DNA of 64,000 nt from NCBI GenBank assembly GCA_040880805.1, contig JBBDHW010000033.1, positions 12,935 to 76,934 on the forward strand, written 5' to 3'. A program made the translations under genes and the position numbers. The stretch is from Acidimicrobiia bacterium (GTDB lineage: Bacteria > Actinomycetota > Acidimicrobiia > IMCC26256 > DASPTH01). Shown one piece after another: positions 24,724-33,390 of this stretch. Numbering within the stretch: position 1 is the stretch's first letter; the number at the start of each line of letters is the position of its first letter. The notes under the pieces are model-generated. The model had not been told where the DNA came from and did not search any database. It was given only the letters and a program-made list of their open reading frames with translations.

Positions 24724-26277
24724 ATGATCTCGGCCCGCTTCGCCGTCACACGGTCGCCCGCGGTCGCGCCACACGTCATGGTGGCGACCTCGTCGTCGCT
24801 CGGGACCGCGGCTGCGCTCGAGACGTTCAGTCGTGGCGGCAACGCCGTCGACGCGGCCATCGCCGCCGATGCCGCGCTCGGTGTGGTCCAGCCGATGCGC
24901 AGCGGACTCGGCGGCGATTGCTTCGTGCTGGTCGAGCACAACGGCGAGATCCACGGGTACAACGGCTCCGGCGCGCTCCCGGCCGGGTTCGTGCCGCCCG
25001 ACGGCCCCATGCCGGCAAAGGGCGGCGCGACGACGACCGTTCCGGGCCTGGTCGAAGCGTGGGCCGCGTTACACGGCCGGTTCGGGCGACTGGATGTCGG
25101 CGCGTGTCTGGAGCCGGCGATCCGTCTGGCTCGAAACGGCTTCCCGCTCGGGATCGAAGAGGCGGCCGAGTGGGCGTCGGAAGCCCGCAAGCTCGCGCCC
25201 GATGCGCACGAGATGTTCCTTCCCGGCGGGCACGCACCTACGGCCGGGCAGGTGCTCGACAACCCCGCGCAAGCGCGCGCACTCGAAACAATTGCCGCGG
25301 ACGGCGAGCGCGCGTTCTACGAAGGGTGGCCCGCCGAGGCCATCGTGCGCGCGGCCACGCACCACGAGAGCGCGCTCGCGATGCGTGACCTCGCCACTCA
25401 TCGCGGCGAATGGGTCGAGCCCCTCGCAGCCGCGCGCTACGCGGGCTGGGAGGTCCTCGAGCTACCGCCCAACGGTGATGGTGCTGTTGTTGTCGGCGCG
25501 CTCACGGTGCTCGCGGGCGACGACGCGCCACTCGAGTTGTTGTCACCCTGGCGCGTGCACCGCCAGGCTGAAGCCGTCAAGGCAGCGTTCACCGAGGCGG
25601 CGGCCTGCATCGGCGACCCGAACGCCGGCGGCACGACCGGGCAGTTGTGCGATCCCGACTGGGCGGCATCAACCCGTCGCGCGCTGGGCCATCACGCCAC
25701 GACGCCACCGGCGGAGGCGCTTCCACTGCCGGGCGGGACCGTGTACGTGGCGGTGGCCGACGCGACCACGACGGTGTCGCTCATCAGCTCGAACTACGCG
25801 TTCTTCGGTTCCGGTGTCGTCGTCGACGAGGGCGGCTTCGTGCTGCAGAACCGCGGCGCGGGCTTCCGCGCACTCACCCCCGGCGCGCATCCGAACAACC
25901 CTGCGCCCGGACGGCGTCCGTTCCACACCATCATCCCCGCGCTGGTCCGCCGGGGTGGCGGCGGCCGGTGGGGCGCACTCGGCGTGACCGGCGGCCAGTT
26001 CCAGCCGCAGGGCCACGTGCAGGTCGTCCACCACCTCGCGTGCGGGCTCGACGTGCAGGCCGCAATCGACGCGCCGCGCTGGCACTGGGTCGGCGGCACC
26101 CACCTCGCGCTCGAAGCGGGGCTGGTCGGGCTCGCGCCGGAGCTCCGCGCGCTCGGTCATGCGGTCTTGGCGCCCGACGTGGTCCCCTTCGGTGCCGGCC
26201 AGATCGTGCTGCCCGTCGACGGTTACTGGCACGGCGGCGCCGACGCACGGCAGGACAGCCTCGCCGCGGGCATGTGA
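24724..26277 (+). CDS. Gamma-glutamyltransferase-family protein
   Basis: 517 residues: RGGNAVDAAIAADAALGVVQ and SGLGGDCFVLVE are the N-terminal family signature, and the Ntn processing/nucleophile region is DATTTVSLISSNYAFFGSGV (about 341-360), with autocleavage expected before a Thr. GTGVVV-like and ALVRR..GVTGGQFQPQGH motifs follow. No signal peptide is visible, so it is probably a cytoplasmic YwrD-like relative rather than a periplasmic glutathione hydrolase. It starts 28 nt after the amidohydrolase and may share its transcript. Confidence 0.87.
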   Translation: MISARFAVTRSPAVAPHVMVATSSSLGTAAALETFSRGGNAVDAAIAADAALGVVQPMRSGLGGDCFVLVEHNGEIHGYNGSGALPAGFVPPDGPMPAKGGATTTVPGLVEAWAALHGRFGRLDVGACLEPAIRLARNGFPLGIEEAAEWASEARKLAPDAHEMFLPGGHAPTAGQVLDNPAQARALETIAADGERAFYEGWPAEAIVRAATHHESALAMRDLATHRGEWVEPLAAARYAGWEVLELPPNGDGAVVVGALTVLAGDDAPLELLSPWRVHRQAEAVKAAFTEAAACIGDPNAGGTTGQLCDPDWAASTRRALGHHATTPPAEALPLPGGTVYVAVADATTTVSLISSNYAFFGSGVVVDEGGFVLQNRGAGFRALTPGAHPNNPAPGRRPFHTIIPALVRRGGGGRWGALGVTGGQFQPQGHVQVVHHLACGLDVQAAIDAPRWHWVGGTHLALEAGLVGLAPELRALGHAVLAPDVVPFGAGQIVLPVDGYWHGGADARQDSLAAGM

Positions 26278-26315
26278 CGCGGCAACGCTTGCCCGGCCTC
26301 TTCGGCGTCAAGGTC

Positions 26316-26343
26316 TTGACGCTTGACTTGAATTTGTTATTCT
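26316..26343 (+). promoter_or_regulatory. Promoter of the winged-helix regulator
   Basis: TTGACG (26316-26321), 16 bp, TATTCT (26338-26343), then 7 nt to the ATG at 26351: a good promoter with a leaderless start in an unusually AT-rich patch. TTGA..TCAA half-sites (26328-26346 region) flank the -10 box and could be an autoregulatory operator. Confidence 0.6.
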
Positions 26344-26350
26344 CAACTCT

Positions 26351-26956
26351 ATGCCCAAGGCGGAACCCTCCTCCTTTGTGTGGCACGCGCGCACAGCCCG
26401 CGCTCCCCGCACCACCCTCGACATCGACGACCCCGAAGCGATCAAGGTCTTCTGGGACCCGCTCCGGCAGGAGATCCTGAAGGCGCTGACGGAACCGGCG
26501 TCGGTGAACGATCTCGCCGAACGGCTCGAACAGCCGGCGCACAGGCTCTATTACCACCTCCGGTTGCTCGAGCAGCACGGCTTCGTCGTACCCGTCGAAT
26601 CGCGCCGGGTCGGCAGCAACACCGAGGTGCTCTACGGGCTCACCGCCAATCGGTTCACGTCGCGGCTCGAGGGCGACGCGCTCGCCGCGTTCGGAAGTCA
26701 GCCGCAACGGGCGTTCGCCTCCGCGGCGCGTCAGTTCGATGCGGCGATGACCGATCCCGACGTGCGCGATCGCAAGGACGGTTTCGTCGCGACCGCTACG
26801 ACCGATCTGATCCTGACACCCGCTCAGGCGCGTGCGCTGCGCGATCGACTGTCGGCGCTCGTCGACGAGTACGCGGAGAAGTCAGTACGCCGTCGTGGGG
26901 CGCGGCCTATGGTCATGTTCCACGCGTTGTTCCCCAAGGTCGACGCCACGCGCTGA
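26351..26956 (+). CDS. ArsR-like winged-helix transcriptional regulator
   Basis: 201 residues. The DNA-binding domain (about 25-95) shows WDPLRQEILKALTEPASVND, LAERLEQPAHRLYYHLRLLE and a beta wing (GFVVPVESRRVGSNTEVLYG). The C-terminal half is a helical domain of the HTH_20 type, with LTPAQARALRDRLSALVDEY. The ligand is unknown. It has its own promoter and probably regulates itself; the Nudix gene follows 17 nt later. Confidence 0.88.
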   Translation: MPKAEPSSFVWHARTARAPRTTLDIDDPEAIKVFWDPLRQEILKALTEPASVNDLAERLEQPAHRLYYHLRLLEQHGFVVPVESRRVGSNTEVLYGLTANRFTSRLEGDALAAFGSQPQRAFASAARQFDAAMTDPDVRDRKDGFVATATTDLILTPAQARALRDRLSALVDEYAEKSVRRRGARPMVMFHALFPKVDATR

Positions 26957-26973
26957 GCGCGTAGCGTGCGCAC

Positions 26974-27507
26974 GTGGAACGCGACGACCGCTGGATTGCC
27001 GTACACGGCTCGGTGTCCAGGCGGGTTCCGGCCGACGACCGAGAGGTCGACGCACGGGAACGGTTCCTCGCCGAGTTGGAACGCCTGCCGTTCCCGTTCT
27101 CGGAGGACGCGGACCCGACCCACGTGACCGCGTCGGCCATCGTCGTCGGCGCGCGCGGCACGGTGCTGCACGTGCACCGGCGCATCGGCGGATGGCTCCA
27201 ACCCGGTGGGCACATCGAGGCCGGTGAGACGCCGTGGGATACAGCCGTGCGCGAGAGCGTCGAAGAGACGGGGCTACCCGTGCGCCATCCCGACGGCGGG
27301 CCCGAGCTCGTGCACGTCGACGTCCACGACGCACCGCGTGGGCATCTGCACCTCGATCTGCGATACGTGTTGCTCGCGCCGGACGACGACCCCGCGCCCG
27401 CACCGGGCGAGAGCCAGGAGGCGCGCTGGTTCTCGTGGGAGGAAGCCGACGAAGTGGCCGACGAGTCGCTCCGCAACGCGCTCCGCGCCGCCCGTGGTCG
27501 CGCATGA
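26974..27507 (+). CDS. Nudix hydrolase
   Basis: 177 residues. The Nudix box is complete: GHIEAGETPWDTAVRESVEE followed by TG (about 82-103; Gx5Ex7REUxEExGU). An N-terminal helical extension (about 1-50) precedes the fold. Nudix enzymes cleave nucleoside-diphosphate derivatives; the substrate cannot be told. GTG start. It likely shares the transcript of the upstream regulator. Confidence 0.9.
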   Translation: MERDDRWIAVHGSVSRRVPADDREVDARERFLAELERLPFPFSEDADPTHVTASAIVVGARGTVLHVHRRIGGWLQPGGHIEAGETPWDTAVRESVEETGLPVRHPDGGPELVHVDVHDAPRGHLHLDLRYVLLAPDDDPAPAPGESQEARWFSWEEADEVADESLRNALRAARGRA

Positions 27508-27511
27508 AGCC

Positions 27512-27928
27512 TCAGGGATCGAGCCCGGGGCTCACGCTCGTGATGCCGACTGTGCGAGCCGCGTCGATCAGGCGGTTGTCGTAGGCGACGATGCCGCCGA
27601 GCTCTGAACCCAGGCTTTGGGCCGCGGCGATGTGGATCGCGTCGAGTGAACGGAGAGATGGAGGATCAAGAAGCGCCGCCGCGTCATACGTCTCGGCAGT
27701 GAGGCGTATCAATGCGACATCGGCGAGCGTCGCGTACGTTCTTCCGAGAGCATCCTCGTCACCCGTACGCCTGATCGCGCGCACGGCCTCGGTGCGCAGG
27801 ATGTCGCTCGAAAACAGACGATCGGCATCGGCCTCGCGTTCGAGCACCCAAGCGTGCATCGCGTCGCTCGAGGGCTCCTCACCGACCAGCTTGAGGAACG
27901 CTGACGTATCGAGGTACCACGCGCTCAC
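27512..27928 (-). CDS. VapC-type PIN-domain toxin
   Basis: 138 residues. PIN acidic residues: WYLDTSAFLKLVGEEPSS (Asp7), RTEAVRAIRR (Glu), LRSLDAIHIAAAQSLG (Asp) and VAYDNRLIDAA (Asp). Its start overlaps the antitoxin stop by 4 nt (ATGA). Convergent with the Nudix gene, leaving only 4 nt between the stops. Confidence 0.9.
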   Translation of the reverse strand: MSAWYLDTSAFLKLVGEEPSSDAMHAWVLEREADADRLFSSDILRTEAVRAIRRTGDEDALGRTYATLADVALIRLTAETYDAAALLDPPSLRSLDAIHIAAAQSLGSELGGIVAYDNRLIDAARTVGITSVSPGLDP

Positions 27929-28206
27929 CGTTCGTCGTCTTCGGCACGCATCTCCTCGAGGATCTCTGACAGTGGCCGGCTTCCCGGCTTCAGCGGGAGC
28001 GGCCGATGATCAGAGAGCCGACCTCGGCCGTGACGAATACGGCCGGCTGCCTCGAGCGCGGCGAGCCCGGTTTCTTCCATCGGGATGGGACCCAACCGTG
28101 CGACGGGTCGCCCTCGGTCCGTGACCTCGATGACCTCGCCGGCGGCTGCGCGACGGACCCAGGTGCTGGCGTGCTGTCGCAGTTCCCGGATTCCCACCGT
28201 CTCCAT
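27925..28206 (-). CDS. Phd/YefM-type antitoxin
   Basis: 93 residues. METVGIRELRQHASTWVRRA followed by GEVIEVTDRGRPVARLGPIP is the Phd/YefM DNA-binding fold; the acidic C-terminus (EILEEMRAEDDER) wraps the PIN toxin. It overlaps the toxin by 4 nt. The sequence just upstream (CTACATAGTAGC region, 28210-28221) is dyad-symmetric and AT-richer, a possible operator. Confidence 0.88.
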   Translation of the reverse strand: METVGIRELRQHASTWVRRAAAGEVIEVTDRGRPVARLGPIPMEETGLAALEAAGRIRHGRGRLSDHRPLPLKPGSRPLSEILEEMRAEDDER

Positions 28207-28234
28207 GTGCTACATAGTAGCACTCACGCGAGGG

Positions 28235-29095
28235 TCAGCGGGCGGAGGTGAGCCCGAGCTGCTCGTAGATCTCCCGGGTCGCGTTCGACCGGTTCAGCGT
28301 GTAGAAGTGCAGCCCCGGAACTCCGCCGTCGAGCAGGGTCTGGCAGAGCTTCGTTGCCTCCTCCACGCCGACCGCGCGCACGGCGGCGGGGTCGTCGCCC
28401 ACCGCCTCGAGCTTCTCGCCGAGCCACTGCGGGAACTCCGAGCCCTGCATCTCGGCCATGCGCGAGACCAACCGCAGGCTCGTGACCGGCATGATCCCCG
28501 CGATCACCGGCTTGTCGACGCCGAGCGCATGCAGGCTCTCGACCAGATCGAAGTAGTGGCGAGCGTCGAAGAAGAACTGTGTGATCGCGAAGTCGGCCTC
28601 GCGCAACTTCTCGGCCGTGTGGCGGCGGTCCGACTCGAGGCTCTCCGAACGTGGATGCGGTTCCGGGTGCGCGGCGACCCCGACGGAGAAGTCGCCGTGC
28701 TCGCGCACGAGCCGCACGAGGTCGATCGCATACGACAGCTCCCCGGGTGGCAGGTCGAGCTCTTTCGGCGGGTCACCACCGAGGGCGAGAATGTTCTCGA
28801 TACCTGCGTCGCGATAGCGGCTGATGATGTCGACCAGCTCGTCGCGCCGGTGCGCGGCACACGTGAGATGCGCCATCGCAGTCATCGACGTGTTGCGGTT
28901 GATCTCGACAACGAGGTCGTGCGTGCGCTCGCGCGTGGAGCCTCCGGCGCCGTACGTGACCGACACATACGACGGATGGAGCGGTTCGAGGCGACGGACG
29001 GTGCGGGCGAGCACCGCTTCCATCTCGTCGTCGCGCGGCGGCGAGAACTCGAACGAATAGCTCGTGCCGTTGCGAAGGTTCTCGTGGATCTTCAC
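28235..29095 (-). CDS. metF: 5,10-methylenetetrahydrofolate reductase
   Basis: 286 residues. Typical MTHFR barrel: YSFEFSPPRDDEMEAVLART, PSYVSVTYGAGGSTRERT, LALGGDPP (FAD-binding region), AHPEPHPRSESLESDRRHTA, FAITQFFFDARHYFDLV and PVIAGIMPVTS. It supplies methyl-THF for methionine synthesis. The GTG start at 29095 overlaps the stop of the upstream membrane-protein gene (GTGA), so the pair is coupled. Divergent from an FrhB-like gene. Confidence 0.93.
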   Translation of the reverse strand: MKIHENLRNGTSYSFEFSPPRDDEMEAVLARTVRRLEPLHPSYVSVTYGAGGSTRERTHDLVVEINRNTSMTAMAHLTCAAHRRDELVDIISRYRDAGIENILALGGDPPKELDLPPGELSYAIDLVRLVREHGDFSVGVAAHPEPHPRSESLESDRRHTAEKLREADFAITQFFFDARHYFDLVESLHALGVDKPVIAGIMPVTSLRLVSRMAEMQGSEFPQWLGEKLEAVGDDPAAVRAVGVEEATKLCQTLLDGGVPGLHFYTLNRSNATREIYEQLGLTSAR

Positions 29096-29457
29096 CCTGG
29101 TGAGTTCCCGACGAGCGATGCGAGCTCTGCATCGAGACCGCGTCGCTGCGACCAGCGCACGCCGAGACCGACGGCTGCTCCGCCGATCGCACCCAAGGCG
29201 GTGCCGGCGACCGTGAAGAGTGCGAAGTACGCGAACCACGCGGGCTCGCGGAAGGTGGTCGCGGTACCGGCGCCGGTGGAAGCGAAGCCGAGGGCGACGC
29301 CCAGCAAGATTCCGACGCGTACTCCCTCGACGAACCGGCGGTACACAGGACGGAGCTCGTAGCGCGGCTCGCGACCCGCCGACTGCTCGAGGTCCTCCTG
29401 GTCGAGGATCACCCTCGCCAGGGCACGAAGATCGGAGGTGTCGGAGCCCGGGGGCAT
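29092..29457 (-). CDS. Small two-helix membrane protein upstream of metF
   Basis: 121 residues: a charged cytoplasmic N-terminus (about 1-45, LRALARVILDQEDLEQSAGR), then two hydrophobic helices around VGILLGVALGFAS and FAYFALFTVAGTALGAIGGA, and a short basic tail. No family recognised. It overlaps metF by 4 nt. A TACCCT box (29464-29469) lies 6 nt before the ATG, so it is probably the leaderless first gene of the metF operon. Confidence 0.7.
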   Translation of the reverse strand: MPPGSDTSDLRALARVILDQEDLEQSAGREPRYELRPVYRRFVEGVRVGILLGVALGFASTGAGTATTFREPAWFAYFALFTVAGTALGAIGGAAVGLGVRWSQRRGLDAELASLVGNSPG

Positions 29458-29521
29458 CGCATCAGGGTAGAACGAGCCGGGCTGTGCCTCCGGCGGATTG
29501 CTATGCGAGACTCGTCGTCGT

Positions 29522-30655
29522 ATGCCGCCCGAAAAGCTGCAGTGGAGCCACTTGTATTCGGAGGTGGTCACCTCGGGGCTCTGCACCGGGTGTGCGGGCT
29601 GCGTGATCGCGTGCCCCCACGACGTCCTCGGCTACCGCGACACCGACGGGGTTTACCGGCCCTTCCAGCTCGAGGACGGCTATGCGCCCGACAACTGTAG
29701 CCACGGCGAACGGGGTTGCACGTCGTGTACGCGCGCCTGCCCGAGATTCCGCGCCTGGGAGCCCGAAGTGGACGAGTTCCTCTTCGGCCGCGCGCGTGAG
29801 GCCTCGGAGCCGTCGGGCGTCTACAAGGACATCTTCCTCGCGCGGGCGACCGACCCGGTGCTCGCGGAGGTGGGCCAAGATGGTGGGCTCGTCTCCGCGA
29901 TCCTGCTGTACGCGCTCGAGCACGACATCATCGACGCCGCGCTCGTGAGCTACCTCGAAGGCGACGGCTCCACGTGGAAGGCGATACCGGGCGTCGCGAG
30001 CACGCGCGAGGACATCATCGCCTCAGCCGGGAGTCGTTACACCTACTCCGCGAACCCGATGGCATATGCCGAGGCGGCAGAGAGCGGCGCCGAACGCATC
30101 GCGTTGGTCGGGATGAGCTGCCAGTCGTCGGTACCGCCGGTGATGAAGCAGCGCAAGGCCGGCAAGGTCGCGCGCCGGCTGTCGCTCAACATCGGGCTGC
30201 TGTGTTCGAAGACCTTCGACGACGCGATCTTCGAGGAACTGTTCGAGGCGAAGTACGGATTGAAGAAGTCCGAGATGCGCAAGATGAACATCAAGGGCGT
30301 CTTCCAGATCTGGATGAAGAACGGTGACTTCCACGAGGTGCCGCTCAAGGAGTGCCACGCCTGGACCCGCGAGGGATGCAAGCTCTGTCCCGACTTCGCT
30401 GCCGAGCACGCCGACATCTCCACGGGGGGAATCGGCAAGTTCAACGACTGGACGCTCACGATCGTGCGCACCGACGTCGGTCGCGAGTTGATGGAGGGGA
30501 TGATCCGCGACGGCTGGCTCGAGACCCGACCGGGCGACGACGACCCCGACGCGATCGCGCTGATGCACAAGCTGTCGATCAAATCACGCAAGCGGTGGCC
30601 CGAGTTCGCGATCGAGGCGCCGCGGCTCCTGCCCGCGAAGACCGCCGCGAAGTAG
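29522..30655 (+). CDS. Coenzyme F420 hydrogenase/dehydrogenase beta-subunit homologue (FrhB-like)
   Basis: 377 residues. Ferredoxin-type clusters CTGCAGCVIACP (about 21-32) and CSHGERGCTSCTRACP (about 60-75) are followed by the FrhB N-domain (ARATDPVLAEVGQDGGLVSA) and C-domain (LVGMSCQSSVPPVMKQ, NIGLLCSKTFDD, CKLCPDFAAEHADISTGGIG). FrhB-family proteins bind FAD and Fe-S clusters and reduce or oxidise F420 or act as related reductases. It heads a colinear run of five genes and is divergent from metF. The real electron partner is unknown. Confidence 0.87.
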   Translation: MPPEKLQWSHLYSEVVTSGLCTGCAGCVIACPHDVLGYRDTDGVYRPFQLEDGYAPDNCSHGERGCTSCTRACPRFRAWEPEVDEFLFGRAREASEPSGVYKDIFLARATDPVLAEVGQDGGLVSAILLYALEHDIIDAALVSYLEGDGSTWKAIPGVASTREDIIASAGSRYTYSANPMAYAEAAESGAERIALVGMSCQSSVPPVMKQRKAGKVARRLSLNIGLLCSKTFDDAIFEELFEAKYGLKKSEMRKMNIKGVFQIWMKNGDFHEVPLKECHAWTREGCKLCPDFAAEHADISTGGIGKFNDWTLTIVRTDVGRELMEGMIRDGWLETRPGDDDPDAIALMHKLSIKSRKRWPEFAIEAPRLLPAKTAAK

Positions 30656-30657
30656 GC

Positions 30658-30978
30658 GTGCCAGTAGATGTGAAGGTCGTCGCGCTCGTCGGAGATCTCA
30701 TGGATCGATCCCGCCTCTCCGCCGCCCTGAGCAACGTCGTGTTCACCGCGGATCCGGGCACCTGCTCTGGCGCCGACGTGGTCGTCGTCGACCTCGCGCG
30801 ACACGGCGACACGATCCCGGCCGTGCGTGCAGCCGCGCCGGATGCACGCATCGTCGGGTTCGGTCCCCACGTCGACGACGAACTGCTCGCCCGGGCGGGC
30901 GCGCAGGGCGCCGACGTGGTGCTCCCCCGCTCCCGGTTCTTCCGCGATCCGGCCGCGGCGCTGTCCTTCGAGAACTGA
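30658..30978 (+). CDS. Small receiver-like alpha/beta protein of unknown function
   Basis: 106 residues starting with GTG 2 nt after the FrhB-like stop. Alternating strands and helices (VKVVALVGDLMDRSRLSAAL, SGADVVVVDLARHG, ARIVGFGPHVDDELLARAGA, GADVVLPRSRFF) resemble a degenerate CheY-type receiver; the Asp in VVVDLA could match the phosphoacceptor, but the conserved late Lys is not seen. No family named. Tightly packed within the operon. Confidence 0.65.
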   Translation: MPVDVKVVALVGDLMDRSRLSAALSNVVFTADPGTCSGADVVVVDLARHGDTIPAVRAAAPDARIVGFGPHVDDELLARAGAQGADVVLPRSRFFRDPAAALSFEN

Positions 30979-30991
30979 CAGACTCCCGGCC

Positions 30992-31648
30992 ATGTCCGAG
31001 AACCCGATCGACCTCGAAAACGCCGACCTGCTCCTGTCGACGACCCGCGCGGTCCGCAAGCGCCTCGACCTCGATCGCCCGGTACCCCGTGACGTGATCC
31101 TCGACTGCGTGCAGCTCGCGGTACAGGCCCCCACTGCGAGCAACAGTCAGAACTGGCGCTGGATGATCGTGACCGATGCGGAGAAGCGCGCGGCGCTCGC
31201 GGAGCTCTACGGCGGCACCGCACGGCCGTATTTGGAAGCCGGGGCACGCGGCGATATCTCCGACGACCCGCAGACACTCCGGGTGTACGACTCGGCCCTC
31301 TACCTGCTCGACATCCTCGACCGCGTGCCCGTGCACGTGATCCCGTGTATCGAAGGGCGCGTCGGGAACGCGAACAACATTTCGGGCGCGAGCTTCTACG
31401 GCTCGATCATGCAGGCCGGGTGGAGTTTCATGCTCGCTCTGCGCGCCCGCGGGCTCGGCTCGGTGTGGACCACGTTGCACCTTCAGCGGGAGGAGGAAGC
31501 GGCCAAGCTGCTCGGCATCCCGTACGAGTCGGTGAGCCAGGTGGCGCTCCTGCCGGTCGCGTACACGGTGGGCACCGACTTCAAGCCGGCGAAGCGCGGA
31601 CCCGTCGAAGAGATCACCTACTGGGACGAGTGGGGTGCGACCCGGTAA
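30992..31648 (+). CDS. Nitroreductase-family flavoprotein
   Basis: 218 residues. TTRAVRKRLDLDRPVPRDVI, APTASNSQNWRWMIV (FMN phosphate site), ASFYGSIMQAGWSFMLALRA and GLGSVWTTLHL identify the FMN nitroreductase fold. Substrates range from nitroaromatics to quinones and flavin cofactors. It lies 13 nt after the receiver-like gene and just before a fatty acyl-AMP ligase. Confidence 0.88.
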   Translation: MSENPIDLENADLLLSTTRAVRKRLDLDRPVPRDVILDCVQLAVQAPTASNSQNWRWMIVTDAEKRAALAELYGGTARPYLEAGARGDISDDPQTLRVYDSALYLLDILDRVPVHVIPCIEGRVGNANNISGASFYGSIMQAGWSFMLALRARGLGSVWTTLHLQREEEAAKLLGIPYESVSQVALLPVAYTVGTDFKPAKRGPVEEITYWDEWGATR

Positions 31649-31679
31649 CCCTCGGGACCGAGTGGGAGTCGAACCCGCC

Positions 31680-33344
31680 GTGATTTCCGTCTGCGCGCGC
31701 CTCGAAGCCGCCGCGGACAGTCGAGGGACCATCACCTTCGTCGGCGGCGCCGCGGGCGACGCGCGCGTCGACCGCGTGGAGTGGGCCCGGTTGCACGAGG
31801 ACGCCCGCGCCATGGCGGCCGCGCTCCAGGCGCGGGGTGTGGCTCCCGGGTCACACGTCGCCGTCGTCGGCCCGACGTCGCGAGCGCTCGTCACCGCATT
31901 GCAGGCCACCTGGCTTGCCGGTGGTGCCGTCGTCGCGCTGCCGCTCCCGATGCGCCTCGGGTCCGTCGAGGAGTTCGTCGAGCAGACGCGCCGACGGATC
32001 GCTCACGCTGACGTCGACATCGTCGTCATCGACCCCGACCTCGCGCCGTTCCTCGATCCGCCGCCTACACGGGTTGCAGTCGTCCGCCTCGACGATCTCA
32101 CCGCGGAGGCGAACCGGCTGTCGGCGGCGCGCCTGCTCCGCCCCGCTGACGACCCCGACCGGCTCACGATCCTGCAGTTCACGAGCGGATCCACCGCGGA
32201 TCCGAAGGGCGTGATGCTCCCCGACCGCTGCATCGGCGCCAACGTCGACGCGATCGCCGGGGCCCTCGGGATCTCGGCGGCGGACCGCGCAGTGTCGTGG
32301 TTGCCGCTCTACCACGACATGGGGCTCATCGGCTTGCTGATGACGCCGATGCTCACCGGCTTCGAGCTCGTGCTCGGCGCGCCGACCGACTTCCTCTCGT
32401 CGCCGGGTATCTGGCTCGAGTGGATCTCGGAGTATCGCGGCACGATCTCGGCCGGTCCCAACTTCTCGTACGCGCTCGCGGCGCGCGCGTTGCGACGGGC
32501 GCACGGCCTCGACCTGTCGTCGTGGCGCCTCGCGCTCAACGGAGCGGAGCCGGTCGACCCCGCCGCCGTAGAAGCGTTCTGTGCGGCCGCGGCACCGCAC
32601 GGGTTCGATGCGAAGGCCGCGTTCCCGGTGTTCGGCATGGCGGAGGCCACCCTCGGTGTCACGTTCCCCGACGTCGGCGTCGGGATGGAGGTCGACACGG
32701 TCGACCGCATCGCGCTCGAGAACGAGCGGTACGCAGCGCCCACGTCGGGCGGCACCGCGGACACGCGCCGGCTCGCGATGCTGGGGCGTCCACTCGTTGG
32801 GTTCGAGCTCCGCATCTGCGATCCAGAGTCGGGTGACGTGCTCCACGACCGGGAAGTCGGCGAGCTCGAACTGCGCAGCCCAACGATTACGCCCGGCTAC
32901 TACGGCAACGCGGACGCGACGAAGGCCGCGTTCCACGGCGACTGGTTCCGCACCGGCGACCTCGGATACCTCGTCGACGGCCGGCTCGTGGTCTGCGGGC
33001 GCCTCAAGGACATGATCATCGTCGGCGGGCGCAACGTGTTCCCGGAGGACATCGAGCGCGCCGCGAGCACCGTCGAAGGTGTACGCGCCGGGAATGTCAT
33101 CGCGTTCGGCAGCGATCGTCGCCGTGGGCGCGAATCGATCATCGTGGTGGCCGAGACCCGGACGGCCGACGACACCGCGCCGGTGCGCGACGCGGTGGTG
33201 ACCACTGTGTGTGATGCCGTCGGCGTTCCTCCGGTCGACGTGGTGCTCGTGCGGCCGGGGACGTTGCCGAAGACGTCGTCGGGCAAGCTCCAGCGCTCCC
33301 TGTGCCGCGACCGCTACCACGCCGACGAGCTCGAATCCGTCTGA
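31680..33344 (+). CDS. Fatty acyl-AMP ligase (FAAL-type)
   Basis: About 554 residues. Adenylation motifs: LQFTSGSTADPKGVML (A3), VSWLPLYHDMGLIGLL, AGPNFSYALAARALRRAHGL (typical of FAALs), LNGAEPVDP, GDWFRTGDLGYLVDGRLVVC (A7) and KDMIIVGGRNVFPEDIE (A8), ending LPKTSSGKLQRS. FAALs activate fatty acids as acyl-adenylates for transfer to a carrier or sugar. No acyl carrier protein or polyketide synthase is nearby. GTG 31680 has GGGAG upstream; GTG 31662 is the other candidate. Confidence 0.86.
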   Translation: MISVCARLEAAADSRGTITFVGGAAGDARVDRVEWARLHEDARAMAAALQARGVAPGSHVAVVGPTSRALVTALQATWLAGGAVVALPLPMRLGSVEEFVEQTRRRIAHADVDIVVIDPDLAPFLDPPPTRVAVVRLDDLTAEANRLSAARLLRPADDPDRLTILQFTSGSTADPKGVMLPDRCIGANVDAIAGALGISAADRAVSWLPLYHDMGLIGLLMTPMLTGFELVLGAPTDFLSSPGIWLEWISEYRGTISAGPNFSYALAARALRRAHGLDLSSWRLALNGAEPVDPAAVEAFCAAAAPHGFDAKAAFPVFGMAEATLGVTFPDVGVGMEVDTVDRIALENERYAAPTSGGTADTRRLAMLGRPLVGFELRICDPESGDVLHDREVGELELRSPTITPGYYGNADATKAAFHGDWFRTGDLGYLVDGRLVVCGRLKDMIIVGGRNVFPEDIERAASTVEGVRAGNVIAFGSDRRRGRESIIVVAETRTADDTAPVRDAVVTTVCDAVGVPPVDVVLVRPGTLPKTSSGKLQRSLCRDRYHADELESV

Positions 33345-33390
33345 GGGGTCGTCGGGCCCTTTCACTATCGAGCAATATGGGCACATCAGT